DNA from: JAMZMI01 sp963848175
GTDB lineage: Bacteria > Bacteroidota > Bacteroidia > Cytophagales > Cyclobacteriaceae
DNA length: 64,000 bases
Assembly: GCA_963848175.1 (NCBI GenBank)
Contig: CAWKCO010000003.1
Coordinates: 372,001-436,000, forward strand
Reading direction: 5' to 3'
Under the pieces are notes generated by a model. The model worked only from the letters and a program-made list of their open reading frames with translations. It ran no database searches and was not told the origin of the DNA. Positions 1 to 8,413 of this stretch are shown here, piece by piece. Within the stretch, counting starts at the first letter, position 1. Each line of letters starts with the position of its first letter. A program made the translations under genes and the position numbers.

Positions 1-1
1 G

Positions 2-814
2 AAAGTAGATCCAGATCAAGATGTGCTTGGGCAGAATAAGATCATACAGACCTATTATGTTAGTGAAGATGATTGGGCCAAGGCCAATACTTTGGAGATT
101 TTGGAAAAGAAAGAGGGAGTAGATGTGAATGTGAAATTCATTGCCCCTCCGGTAGTGGGTACTGCGAAGATTTCTGGCTTGGTAGAATCTGACCTTCCTG
201 ATCGTAGCATAATAGCAGATGAAGGACGAACCCTTGCTCGAAGGAAAGTTAGAAAGGCGGCTTGCTCTATGCGTAAGTTCAAATCTACAGGTAGAGACTT
301 GCAAGAAGTAGAGGACGAAATTGCCTATTACATAGAAACGGATGATGAGGGCTATTTCAATTTCACTGGAGTGGCAGAAGGCAAATACCTTTTAAATATT
401 CAATTCCCAGGAGTTCCAATGGACGAAGAGAGTGGAGTTGTTTTTGAGATTGGTGGCAACAAGGAGAATCAAATTTTCAGTGCTGATGCGCTAGTTACGG
501 AAGCGGGAATTGAGGTTACTCAAAAAGAGATTCTGTTTAGCTGGAAACCATTTGTGAAAGACGTGTTACTCTACCCTAACCCCACAGAGGCAGTGTTGGG
601 TGTAGATTACAATGTTTATAGAAAAGTAGATGATCTTCAGGTAAAGCTGTTGTCGGTAGCGGGAGTGACTATTCTTGAACAAGAGATTGAGCACAGACTA
701 GGTGTACACCATACGGCAGTAGATATGACCACTTTGAGTGCAGGGCATTATTACCTGTCATTCACAGACAAAGGAGGAACTTTCAACCATTCGCTGAAAG
801 TGACAAAAAAATAA
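2..814 (+). CDS. T9SS type A sorting domain protein, 3' part only
   Basis: The reading frame is open from the first bases of the window, so this is the C-terminal part of a larger secreted protein whose start lies upstream; the GTG at 23 is probably an internal codon. The visible part has a region resembling a carboxypeptidase-regulatory-like or SdrD B-like fold (GYFNFTGVAEGKYLLNIQFPG). It ends in about 80 residues typical of the type IX secretion sorting domain: an LYPNPTEAVLGV motif, a LLSVAGVTILEQE strand, an LSAGHYYLSF turn and a basic end (KVTKK). In Bacteroidota this domain sends proteins across the outer membrane, where it is cleaved. A terminator follows directly. The function of the passenger part is unknown. 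Confidence 0.85.
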   Translation, partial: KVDPDQDVLGQNKIIQTYYVSEDDWAKANTLEILEKKEGVDVNVKFIAPPVVGTAKISGLVESDLPDRSIIADEGRTLARRKVRKAACSMRKFKSTGRDLQEVEDEIAYYIETDDEGYFNFTGVAEGKYLLNIQFPGVPMDEESGVVFEIGGNKENQIFSADALVTEAGIEVTQKEILFSWKPFVKDVLLYPNPTEAVLGVDYNVYRKVDDLQVKLLSVAGVTILEQEIEHRLGVHHTAVDMTTLSAGHYYLSFTDKGGTFNHSLKVTKK

Positions 815-837
815 TTTTACCTTTCTAATTTGTAACC

Positions 838-870
838 AAAAGCCGAAGGAGCACTCTTTCGGCTTTTTTT
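838..870 (+). terminator. Rho-independent terminator
   Basis: Stem AGCCGAA (841-847) pairs with TTCGGCT (858-864), extended by flanking A and T residues and followed by a run of seven T. It ends the T9SS cargo gene and may also serve the convergent pentapeptide gene, because the A-rich 5' flank gives a weaker U tract on the other strand. Confidence 0.8.
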
Positions 871-1444
871 ATTGGGTGATTTTGATATCGTATTTGGTCA
901 GTAATCCAGCTAGTCCATGCACAGAGAATTGCGCTTTCTTGATCCGATTTTTTTCAAGGTCAATGTTGAAATTAGTAGCAGTTCTAAAGTCTACTTTCTC
1001 CAAAATCGTGCGATCAAATACAGTTAGCGCTAGGTCACAGTCAGCGAAAGCCGAAGAGGTTAAGTCACAGTCAGAGAAGTCAGCTTCTTGTAATTCACAA
1101 TTCTTAAAAATCGTGCCTTTGAGTTTTAGGTTGTAAAAAGATGTGAGCTGAAGTATGCAGGATTCAAATTTCATTTCCAGCAAGAAGGGATTGCAATCCG
1201 AGAAATGTACACCGAGCATTTTGCAGTTGGTAAATGAAATATTTTTGAAAGCTGTGCTCCCCACTTTCACCATGGTCATGTTGCAGCCTTCAAATCGACA
1301 GTCCAGGAAAGTGATGTGCGAAAGGTTGATATTTGAAAAGTTACAATTGATAAAGTCGCAATTTTCATATTCAGCGACCTCAAAGGCACTCATTGTGAAG
1401 TCAAGGTCTTTGTGTTTTTGTTCTTCAAATATCTGCTTGCTCAT
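869..1444 (-). CDS. Pentapeptide-repeat protein
   Basis: Most of the protein consists of five-residue repeats with a central Leu/Phe and a preceding Cys/Asp/Asn (e.g. CDFINCNFSNINL, NCELQEADFSDCDL). Such repeats form a right-handed quadrilateral beta-helix. The best-known relatives are the Qnr/MfpA/McbG DNA mimics that protect gyrase, but most members have no known role. The frame stays open up to an ATG at 1552. I prefer the ATG at 1444 (191 aa, beginning MSKQIFEEQ) because the extra 36 residues do not resemble the family and a promoter-like AATTTG box lies within that stretch. Monocistronic, convergent with the preceding gene. Quinolone protection is possible but not shown. Confidence 0.75.
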   Translation of the reverse strand: MSKQIFEEQKHKDLDFTMSAFEVAEYENCDFINCNFSNINLSHITFLDCRFEGCNMTMVKVGSTAFKNISFTNCKMLGVHFSDCNPFLLEMKFESCILQLTSFYNLKLKGTIFKNCELQEADFSDCDLTSSAFADCDLALTVFDRTILEKVDFRTATNFNIDLEKNRIKKAQFSVHGLAGLLTKYDIKITQ

Positions 1445-1610
1445 GTCTGTGAAGTCTCTAATGGTAATTTTTGGTGTGAAATTAAATAATTTCAAATTGG
1501 TGAAATTTTTGCACTTAGGACAAAGGTGAGATGTGGGCTTCAAAAAAACCATTGATCACAAGCCAGTAAATTTCTTAGATTTGTTGTCCATAGCAACCTA
1601 ACGTGAATTC

Positions 1611-2778
1611 ATGGATCTCAAATTGTTTTTCGACCCCATTCCTAGCGATATAGTTATTAGCAAAGCGCTGAGTTCTAATATGGGGCAGTCCATCTACGTG
1701 AATCAGGAGAAGATGCCCGATTTTGAAGGGTTTGATATTGCCATTATTGGTTTGCGCGAAGGAAGGGGACAGAAAGAAGTCCATCAACCAGGTTTGGCTC
1801 TGGCTGCTGATGCGGTGAGACGTCATCTCTATGAGTTAAAAAAGGGAGCAAACACGCTTAAAAGTGGTTGATCTTGGAAATTTCAGAAATGGCCCACAAT
1901 TAGAAGATACCTATCTGCGACTGAAAGAGGTTTGTGCATACTTGATGGAGCATAATATCATTCCTCTTCTAGTAGGCGGCTCACACGACTTGGCGTTGGG
2001 ACAATATTTTGGTTATGAGAATAGCGAAAAGCTCATTTCATTGCTCAACGTAGATAGCCGTCTGGATCTAGAGGATCCAAAGACTTGTTTGCCAGCGACA
2101 TCTCACATGCATCGGGTGATCAAGCATGATCCCAACTATCTATTCAATTACTACCATCTGGGCTATCAGTCTTATCTTGTGGGAGGAGATGAGTCGGATT
2201 TACTGGAGAAGCTTGGTTTTGAAGCTGTGCGCCTAGGAATGATCAAAGAAAATGTCAAGGAACTAGAGCCGCTTATCCGTGATGCCGACATGATGACTTT
2301 TGATGTTTCGGCAATTCAGGCTCATTATTGTCCGGGAGCTATAGACTCCAAAGTCTATGGACTCTCTGGTGAGGAGGCCTGTCAGTTGGCATGGTATGCT
2401 GGACTCAATGACAAGCTCAGCTCTATTGGGATTTATGGTTTGGACGCCAAAAAAGACAGTGATGACGGTAAGTCAGCCTTTGTGGTGGCCACCATGATTT
2501 GGTATTTTATCGAAGGTTATTACAATCGTAAAGGAGACAAACATTTTCGCAGCAATGACTACCTGATCTATGAGGTGTCTTTAGGTGGCGACCCTTCTTC
2601 AATTAAATTTTACAAAAGTAAAACTTCTGAAAAATGGTGGATGGAAGTGCCTCATCCAGAGGATACAGATGGTTTTATGCGCAGCAGAATGATTCCGTGC
2701 AATTACTCTGACTATGAGCAAGCACTAGATGGCGAAGTGCCGAGTCGTTGGATCAATACTTATACTAAGTTTACTTAA
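1611..2778 (+). CDS. Arginase/formimidoylglutamase-family hydrolase, frameshifted
   Basis: Two adjacent frames (1611-1871 and 1864-2778) together give about 388 residues, the usual length of the Bacteroidota arginase/agmatinase/formiminoglutamase group. The join lies at the AAAA run at 1860-1863: removing one A restores NTLKVVDLGNF. Conserved landmarks are GGSHDLALGQ (the metal-binding GGxH motif), NVDSRLDL in place of the usual DAHxD, and DVSAIQ for the third metal site. The variant second motif matches what I recall for the Bacteroidota branch, so the substrate (arginine, agmatine or formiminoglutamate) cannot be fixed. An in-frame A_AAA_AAG heptamer at 1838-1844 cannot explain the join, because a -1 shift there soon reaches a stop. 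Probably a sequencing indel. Confidence 0.75.
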
Positions 2779-2966
2779 AAAGTAACCGAATTTAGAAAGT
2801 TGTTTCTCTGCATGCCCTTGGACTTGCGGAATGCGTCAATCTTATGTTCAAGTAATTAAGACCTATGGTATAAAAAACTTGTGTCTTTGTTTGGTAATGA
2901 GTTAGAGAGATATTCCCCTTAATTTTGATCCAATATCTGGCAAGTCACGACATGAGTCGCAGAATC

Positions 2967-3233
2967 TTAAAAAGACATTTTATTGTACTTATTCCTGTAT
3001 TCTATAGGTGTTAGGCCAGGGATTTTGTAAAAGTTGTTCGAAAGGCCTTGGTGTCGGGATAGCCCACATCATACATTACTTCGCTTAAATTTTTGCGGCT
3101 TGATTCAAAAGTACGTTTTGCAAATTCAATGGCCACGTTGTATATTCTAAAGGGAGTTGTTTGTAGATCTTAAAGCTTTCAAAGCTTCTTCTGCCTAAGT
3201 GGACGTTACACTTCGAAATATGCCACCGTTTCA
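2967..3233 (-). pseudogene. AraC/GlxA-type regulator remnant (HTH domain)
   Basis: No long ORF exists here, but reading the minus strand across frames gives an AraC-family DNA-binding domain. The first part (CNVHLGRRSFESFKIY, then PLEY) is followed, in another frame, by VAIEFAKRTFESSRKNLSE, VMYDVGYPDTKAFRTTFTKS, and, in a third frame, by LTPIEYRNKY before the stop. This order matches the two helix-turn-helix motifs of GlxA/FtrA-like regulators. At least two frame changes are needed, and the N-terminal sensor domain is not visible upstream, so this is a decayed fragment. It lies beside an IS21 remnant in a gene-poor stretch (2779-3335) that otherwise holds nothing I recognise. Confidence 0.6.
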
Positions 3234-3416
3234 GTTTTTGTGCGCCAGTGGTCTTCCTTCAATATGTGTCACTTGGATAATTATTCGGTTACTTGTTAAT
3301 TTATTTGGCTATGTCAAGTCTGATATCATTTCGATTTGTGCCAGCATGGCTCCACCACTTTAAGAGTTCTTATACTGTTAACATGCGATGAGAAACGATG
3401 GCGAACAAAGCATAGA

Positions 3417-4335
3417 ATGGACTTGAAGCAAATAACCAACTTACATCTTGACGGTACGAGTAACCGTCAGATTAGTCGCACCCTCGGCCTACACAGAAAC
3501 ACTATCAATGAGTATATCCGTTCTTTTCAGTCGTCGGACTTATCGATGGAGGAACTCCAAGCGTTGAGTCAAGCTGATCTTGAAGAGTTGGTATCTTCTA
3601 AAACGACCATCAATAACGAGCGTTTTTCGGCTCTCATGTCGTTTTTTGAAACGATGCATGCACATCGTAATCACCCAGGGTTTACGCTGCTCGACCATTA
3701 CCTGCTCTATGCAGAGCAGAATGAAAATCCATACGGGTATACCCAGTTTACCACTCATTATCAGCGCAAATACAAACAGCCCAAAGGCTCGATGAAGCTG
3801 GATCACCAGCCCGCTAAAGAGCTCTACGTGGATTTTGCTGGTAAAAAACTGGAGGTGATAGACCCCACTTCTGGTGAGGTGATTCAGATGGAAGTATTTG
3901 TAGCCACCTTGCCTTTCAGCCAATATACCTACGTAGAGGCCTGTTTCAGTCAAAAACGAGAAGACTTCATCTCATGCCTAAACAATGCGCTTGCTTATTT
4001 TGGAGGTGTCCCTCAAGCCATCGTCTCAGATAACCTCAAGGCTGCCGTCACCCGGGCTAGCAAATACGAGGCAGTGATCAACAAGACCTTCAAAGACTTT
4101 GCGCTGCACTATAGTTGTGCCATCAACCCTACACGCAGCTATGCCCCACAGGACAAAGCATTGGTTGAAAACGCAGTTCACCTGACTTATCAGCGGATAT
4201 ATTATCCGATGCGCAATATGCAGTTCTTCTCCTTACAAGCGCTTAATGCGAGTCAAAAAGCATCTGGAATCATACAATGATGTTTTGTTCCAAGGAAGCA
4301 GTCGCAGCCAGTGAGTACGGTTTTTCAACGAGACT
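3417..4335 (+). pseudogene. istA: IS21-family transposase IstA, truncated and frameshifted
   Basis: The frame (open from 3336) encodes an N-terminal helix-turn-helix (ITNLHLDGTSNRQISRTLG) and the DDE core of IS21 transposases: YVDFAGK for the first Asp, VSDNLKAAV for the second and PQDKALVENAV for the Glu. The likely start is the ATG at 3417. An upstream ATG at 3398 opens MANKA, the usual IstA beginning, but runs into a stop, so the 5' end may carry an indel. The main frame stops at 4280, but the sequence continues one frame over (KHLESYNDVLFQGS from 4258), consistent with an extra A in the AAAAA run at 4255-4259. Homology ends near 4316-4335, where the downstream gene begins. The C-terminal third, the istB helper ATPase and the right end are missing, so the element is dead. 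A TGTCAAG-type left end may lie near 3313. Confidence 0.8.
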
Positions 4336-4705
4336 AGCTAACGAAAACTTTTGGACAAAGGACTTTACTCAAAAAGCGATTTTGGAGTACAAAAAGTTTA
4401 TGTATCTGGCTGCAACATCTGACTTCATGGTATCACCATCAGAAATAGTAGATACCGTATGGCATCAGCACTTAATATTTACACACTCTTATCAAGAATT
4501 TGGACGCTTGCTCGGGAAGCAAATTCAACATATCCCCTCTACTCATAATAAGGAAGACTTTCAGAAATTTAAGCAAGCTAAAGATCGAACCACTCAATTG
4601 TATGAAACCAATTTTGGCTCTCAGCCAAAAGGAATTTGGGAGTGCGTGGGTATGTATGAAAGTTTAAATCTTAAAAAAGCGAATTCTAGGAAAGACACTT
4701 GGTGA
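4277..4705 (+). pseudogene. Chimeric fragment: N-terminal half of a TIGR04222-type protein joined to IS21
   Basis: The first 15 or so residues come from out-of-frame IS21 sequence. From about FSTRLANENFW the protein resembles the N-terminal domain often found before TIGR04222-type membrane proteins in Bacteroidota, with the landmarks AILEYKKFMYLA, VDTVWHQHLIFTHSYQEF and LGKQIQHIPST. These resemble the plant-type glycine-rich-domain (DUF1399) helical motif with its WHxH signature. The frame stops at 4705, just before the predicted membrane part that resumes at 4837. The fragment has lost its own start to the transposon junction and its connection to the second half, so it is probably not functional. 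Confidence 0.6.
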
Positions 4706-4840
4706 GTATTGGGCCTGTTTGCGGGGCTATAGTGCCATTTTCATGTCCAGCGGCTCTTAGACAAAAGGAATTTGGGAGTGCGACGGTATGTATGAAGAGT
4801 TTAAATCTTGAAAAAAGCAAATTCTAGATAAGAACATTGG
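4616..4840 (+). repeat. Imperfect direct repeat inside the broken TIGR04222-type gene
   Basis: Two copies of about 87-89 bp, at 4616-4702 and 4752-4840, begin GGCTC and end CATTGG or CACTTGG, separated by about 49 bp. Both copies carry GGAATTTGGGAGTGCG and TATGTATGAA; they differ by scattered substitutions and small indels. Each encodes part of the same protein segment (KGIWEC-GMYE), so a piece of the gene was duplicated and then both copies drifted. Confidence 0.75.
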
Positions 4841-5823
4841 TTATAATGGGTCTTTTAGCTTTGGTTATTTTAATTCAGCCCTTTTACTGGTTGTTAGAGC
4901 CGATATATGTAAAAATAGACAATCCAGATTTTGTGCTTGGGTTTATTGCTTTGACGCTATGTGTTTTTGTTTTCCTGGAATTGCAAGATAGACTGTCTCT
5001 GAAATCGATAGCAAAGTATTTGATGGCAATCTTTTATTTGATCGATCGCTTTTGGTATAATAGAACGAGGCTGAAACAGATAGCTAGGTTTTTTGATGAG
5101 GAATCATTCATTTTCAATCTATCTCCGTTTGAACTCATTTATCTAAAGGATCAAAAATTATCAGCAGTAATCAATGGGACTGTAAACGAGCTTATTGACA
5201 ATGAAACTATTAAAATCAATTCAGATAATACAATCGAACTGGGTGAAAATGATTCAGCTAAATCTGTGGAGCAACGGCAAGCTGCAACTATTCTGAAAGA
5301 ACACGGGAAGACCTATTATCCAACCCTACTAAGGATATTAGTCTCAAAACCAATCTTCTGGAATACGGCCAAATGCATGGACGCATTAAAAAAGTATTTT
5401 ACTAAGTCAGAAGTATTCGGCAACTTATTCTCTTCCAATTACATCGCATTATCCATACTTTTAATGTTGGGACTCACTAGGCTTTTTACTGGACTTATGA
5501 GAGATAAACCAGTTGCGGTAATTGTTATTGTCCTAATTATTTTGACTATCGCTGTTATAATATATCTCAATAGGCTAACGAAACTTTTTGTAACAAAAAT
5601 AATCCCAACGCTCTATAAAGAGGAAATACTGCCCACCAGAGATATTGAGAATAATTGGCAATGGACTTATTTCTTATTTGGTACTTCGGTTTTAACAACC
5701 TCATTTATTCCTCTTGTAAATTATGTGGACAAGAATAACGCTAGTGGATCCAGTTGCGGTACGTCATGCGGATCATCCTGTGGGAGCTCATGCAGTAGCT
5801 GCGGTGGATGTGGTGGTGACTAA
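4837..5823 (+). CDS. TIGR04222-type membrane protein, C-terminal half
   Basis: 328 residues from a TTG; ATG at 4846 is the alternative start. Two hydrophobic segments at the N-terminus (VIMGLLALVILIQPF and VLGFIALTLCVFVFL), a soluble middle of about 150 residues, two more membrane segments (YIALSILLMLGL and VAVIVIVLIILTIAVIIYL), then a Ser/Cys/Gly tail with repeated SSCG units ending GGCGGD. Such Cys/Gly-rich tails mark TIGR04222 proteins, whose function is unknown. It follows the fragment at 4277-4705, which looks like its lost N-terminal domain, so the original gene was probably one unit of about 480 residues. The membrane half may still be expressed. Confidence 0.7.
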   Translation: MVIMGLLALVILIQPFYWLLEPIYVKIDNPDFVLGFIALTLCVFVFLELQDRLSLKSIAKYLMAIFYLIDRFWYNRTRLKQIARFFDEESFIFNLSPFELIYLKDQKLSAVINGTVNELIDNETIKINSDNTIELGENDSAKSVEQRQAATILKEHGKTYYPTLLRILVSKPIFWNTAKCMDALKKYFTKSEVFGNLFSSNYIALSILLMLGLTRLFTGLMRDKPVAVIVIVLIILTIAVIIYLNRLTKLFVTKIIPTLYKEEILPTRDIENNWQWTYFLFGTSVLTTSFIPLVNYVDKNNASGSSCGTSCGSSCGSSCSSCGGCGGD

Positions 5824-5838
5824 AATGCAATAAGAGGA

Positions 5839-5878
5839 ATTGCTTCTTTTCGGTTTAGGTTTTACGACAAGAAGCAAT
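5839..5878 (+). terminator. Inverted repeat, possible terminator
   Basis: ATTGCTTCTT (5839-5848) is the exact reverse complement of AAGAAGCAAT (5869-5878), with a 20-nt loop. No strong T run follows on the plus strand, so termination is only a guess; the position just after the TIGR04222-type stop fits. Confidence 0.4.
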
Positions 5879-6043
5879 CAAAAAAACCATGTTGTTGTAG
5901 TTACTCAAAAGTCAATGGTTTAGTAAGCCTGCGTTTTCTTAAGGACTGGTATGCCTATGGCCCACCTTGCACATTAATTTGCTAATAAATCTACTGGAGT
6001 TTGAAATTGTTTTTTCGTAAATTTTCATAACGTTATTCACAGT

Positions 6044-6270
6044 AAAGATGCTTTTCAAGCATACTTGGACAATATAAAAACCAAAACAGGAAAGAGTCCA
6101 GAGGACTTTAAGAAGCTGGCCGAGCAGGTAGTGAACATGTCAAGCGGATAGCCACCGACGGTGTTAAGGCACCGTGGTTACGAATTGAGCTTAAGGAGCA
6201 TGCTGGTTTGGGACTGGGCGTGAGGTATTTTTGCTTTTTTCAGGGGAAAATCGTGATGACAAAAATCTGA
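6044..6270 (+). pseudogene. DUF4287-domain protein remnant
   Basis: The gene-poor stretch 5824-6469 holds a decayed coding sequence. From 6044 one frame reads KDAFQAYLDNIKTKTGKSPE then DFKKLAEQ, the typical start of DUF4287 proteins. After a stop near 6150 another frame continues GVKAPWLRIELKEHAGLGLG and FFQGKIV, matching the second half of the domain (GVKA..I..WLK...GLGHGHAMAIY). No intact frame or clear start links them. At least one frameshift and the loss of a segment are needed. Nothing else is recognisable between 5880 and 6044. Confidence 0.6.
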
Positions 6271-6469
6271 TTACATCAAGTTCATTAAGCTCTGAATAGT
6301 TGCACAGATTTTGACTCAGATTTTCTCAACGTGTTCGGTTGAGCCTTTCCTTAAGTAGGCATTATCTGGTCAAGTTTTTTAGAGCTTTTCATAAAATTTT
6401 CAACCTATCGGCTGGCAGATCGTTGTGTTAGAGAAAGTTATATGTTTATACACATAAAATTAATCTAAC

Positions 6470-7579
6470 ATGACAACTACACAGGCTTTATTAAAACCGA
6501 TAAAAATAGGAGACTTACAACTTGCAAATAGAGTGGTGATGGCTCCCATGACGCGCAGCAGAGCTGCCAACAATGAAAATGTACCCACGGCTGATTTGCA
6601 AGGGGTATATTATCAGCAGCGTGCTTCTGCCGGACTGATTATTACCGAAGGGTCTCAAATATCCAAAAAAGGAGTGGGCTATATCAATACTCCAGGTATT
6701 CACACACAAGCCCAGGTAGAAGGTTGGAAAGAGGTGACAAAAATGGTTCATGAGAAAGGCGGCAAGATTTTTCTTCAACTTTGGCATGTTGGGCGTATTT
6801 CTCACCCGGATTTTCACGGAGGAGATGTGCCGGTGGCACCTTCTGCGATCAATCCAAATGAGAAGTCATACACTCATGAGGGGTTCAAAAAAACAGTGAC
6901 TCCCAGAGCGCTTACCACAGCTGATGTGAAGCTTACGGTTCAGGATTTCAAAACGGCAGCAAAAAATGCATGGGATGCAGGGTTCGATGGAGTGGAAATT
7001 CATTCCTCCAACGGGTATTTGCTGCATCAGTTTTTCAATGGAACTTCCAATCATCGAGAAGATGAGTATGGAGGAAGTATCGAGAATAGAGCAAGGATTT
7101 TATTTGAAATTATAGAGGCAATCAAAGAAGTGGTACCCGAGAACAGAATAGGATTGAGACTCAATCCTTCTTTAAACGGCATCTTCGGGATGACAATGGA
7201 TGAAGAAACGATTCCTACTTTTGAATATATTGTAAAAAAACTCAACGATTACAATCTGGCTTATTTGCACTTGTCAGAGCCCTTCAATGATGTTTCTGAT
7301 ATACCTTATGCTGTCACTAACATCGCGGAGCATTTCCGGCCTTTATACAAAGGAAATCTGATGATCAACGGCGGATTTGATAGAGAAAGCGGAAATAAGG
7401 TGATAGAAGAAGGTCATGCTGATTTTGTGTCATTTGCCAAATGGTATATCTCTAATCCGGATCTGGTACAGCGATTTGAAGCGAAAGCTGATTTGGCCGA
7501 ACCAGATTCAGATACTTTTTATACGCCAGGCTCGGAAGGATATATCGATTATCCTACTCTGCAAGAAGCAAAAGTCTAG
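6470..7579 (+). CDS. Old Yellow Enzyme-family NADH:flavin oxidoreductase (alkene reductase)
   Basis: 369 residues, the full length of NemA/OYE-like FMN enzymes that reduce activated C=C bonds or nitro compounds with NAD(P)H. Visible landmarks: APMTRSRA near the N-terminus; His178, Asn181 and Tyr183 in HSSNGYLLHQF (substrate anion-binding pair and proton-donor Tyr); REDEYGGSIENRAR; and NGGFDRESG for the FMN phosphate loop. The second phosphate-loop element, normally FGR followed by NPDLV, reads FAKWYISNPDLV, so the usual Gly-Arg is Ala-Lys. Monocistronic, with its own terminator. No regulator adjoins it. The physiological substrate is unknown; roles in electrophile or nitroester detoxification are typical for the family. 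Confidence 0.9.
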   Translation: MTTTQALLKPIKIGDLQLANRVVMAPMTRSRAANNENVPTADLQGVYYQQRASAGLIITEGSQISKKGVGYINTPGIHTQAQVEGWKEVTKMVHEKGGKIFLQLWHVGRISHPDFHGGDVPVAPSAINPNEKSYTHEGFKKTVTPRALTTADVKLTVQDFKTAAKNAWDAGFDGVEIHSSNGYLLHQFFNGTSNHREDEYGGSIENRARILFEIIEAIKEVVPENRIGLRLNPSLNGIFGMTMDEETIPTFEYIVKKLNDYNLAYLHLSEPFNDVSDIPYAVTNIAEHFRPLYKGNLMINGGFDRESGNKVIEEGHADFVSFAKWYISNPDLVQRFEAKADLAEPDSDTFYTPGSEGYIDYPTLQEAKV

Positions 7580-7592
7580 AGCATCAAAAAGG

Positions 7593-7631
7593 GCTAGTCT
7601 AGTTGGTGCATCAATTGGACTAGCTTTTTTT
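7593..7631 (+). terminator. Rho-independent terminator
   Basis: GCTAGTC (7593-7599) pairs exactly with GACTAGC (7618-7624); the intervening sequence extends the stem partly, and a T7 run follows. It ends the OYE gene. Confidence 0.8.
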
Positions 7632-7759
7632 AAACTAATGGCTTTACGCCCATTCAATCGTTACTGTCTTGCTATCACTTGGCTGTAACGATACAGCTGA
7701 TAGCTTGGTAATGCTACATTTGAGAGAACGAATCCATTGAATATTTTGTAACTTTAATA

Positions 7760-7996
7760 ATGGAAAATGCACTTATCAATAGAATCACAATCGATGCAGA
7801 AATTTGCCATGGTAAACCTACCATCAGGAATAAACGGTATACTGTGGATATGATTCTTGACCTTTTGTCCGCGGGATCAACTCATGCTGAAATATTGGAA
7901 GATTACCCTAATCTTGATGAAGAAGATATTTTGGCATGTTTAGCGTACGCTACCAAAGTGACAAAATATTCTAGCTACACCAAAATTTCAGTATGA
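7760..7996 (+). CDS. DUF433-domain antitoxin
   Basis: 78 residues. The sequence ITIDAEICHGKPTIRNKRYT followed by VDMILDLLSAGSTHAEILEDYP and EEDILACLAYA is the DUF433 signature (VapB45-like winged-helix antitoxins). The stop overlaps the next start by 4 bp (ATGA), so the pair is translationally coupled. Antitoxins of this class bind the partner PIN-like protein and repress their own promoter. Confidence 0.85.
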   Translation: MENALINRITIDAEICHGKPTIRNKRYTVDMILDLLSAGSTHAEILEDYPNLDEEDILACLAYATKVTKYSSYTKISV

Positions 7997-8346
7997 CACT
8001 GATTGTGGATACTCAACTTCCAATAAAGCTTTGTGAAATACTTAGTCAAATTGGACTTGAATCTATTCATGTGGATAAACTTCCAAAAGGAGATGAATCC
8101 TCCGATCTAGAGATTATTCAATTCGCTGATATCAACAACCTTACAGTGGTGACTAAAGATTTCGATTTTTACCATTCATATATGACTTTAGGGAAGCCGA
8201 AGAAGCTGTTTCTAATCACAACTGGAAATCTTAAAAACCAGCAATTATTTAACTTATTTAGAAATAACTCTTTGATTATTAAAAATGCTTTAAACCGAAG
8301 TAGTTTTGTAGAATTAAGTAACGAAGGAGTAACCGAGCATCAATAA
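7993..8346 (+). CDS. DUF5615 PIN-like toxin
   Basis: 117 residues. It begins LIVDTQLPIKLCEILSQIG and carries the acidic residues of the Mut7-C/DUF5615 PIN-like fold: Asp in VDTQLP, Asp/Glu in GDESSDLEIIQFA, and TKDFDF near residue 56. The position directly downstream of a DUF433 protein with a 4-bp overlap is the standard order for this toxin-antitoxin type. An RNase function is inferred from the fold; no direct evidence exists here. Confidence 0.85.
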   Translation: MTLIVDTQLPIKLCEILSQIGLESIHVDKLPKGDESSDLEIIQFADINNLTVVTKDFDFYHSYMTLGKPKKLFLITTGNLKNQQLFNLFRNNSLIIKNALNRSSFVELSNEGVTEHQ

Positions 8347-8413
8347 AACAACAGTACAAAAACAGCTCCCATAAGCTTAAAATTCATTCTCACCGTGACT
8401 ACTTTCGCAAATC

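Noticed and set aside
1838..1844. In-frame A_AAA_AAG slippery heptamer before the arginase-family frame break
   Set aside because: A -1 shift there enters the frame that stops at 1859-1861; the downstream half needs a +1 shift, so programmed -1 frameshifting does not explain the gene.
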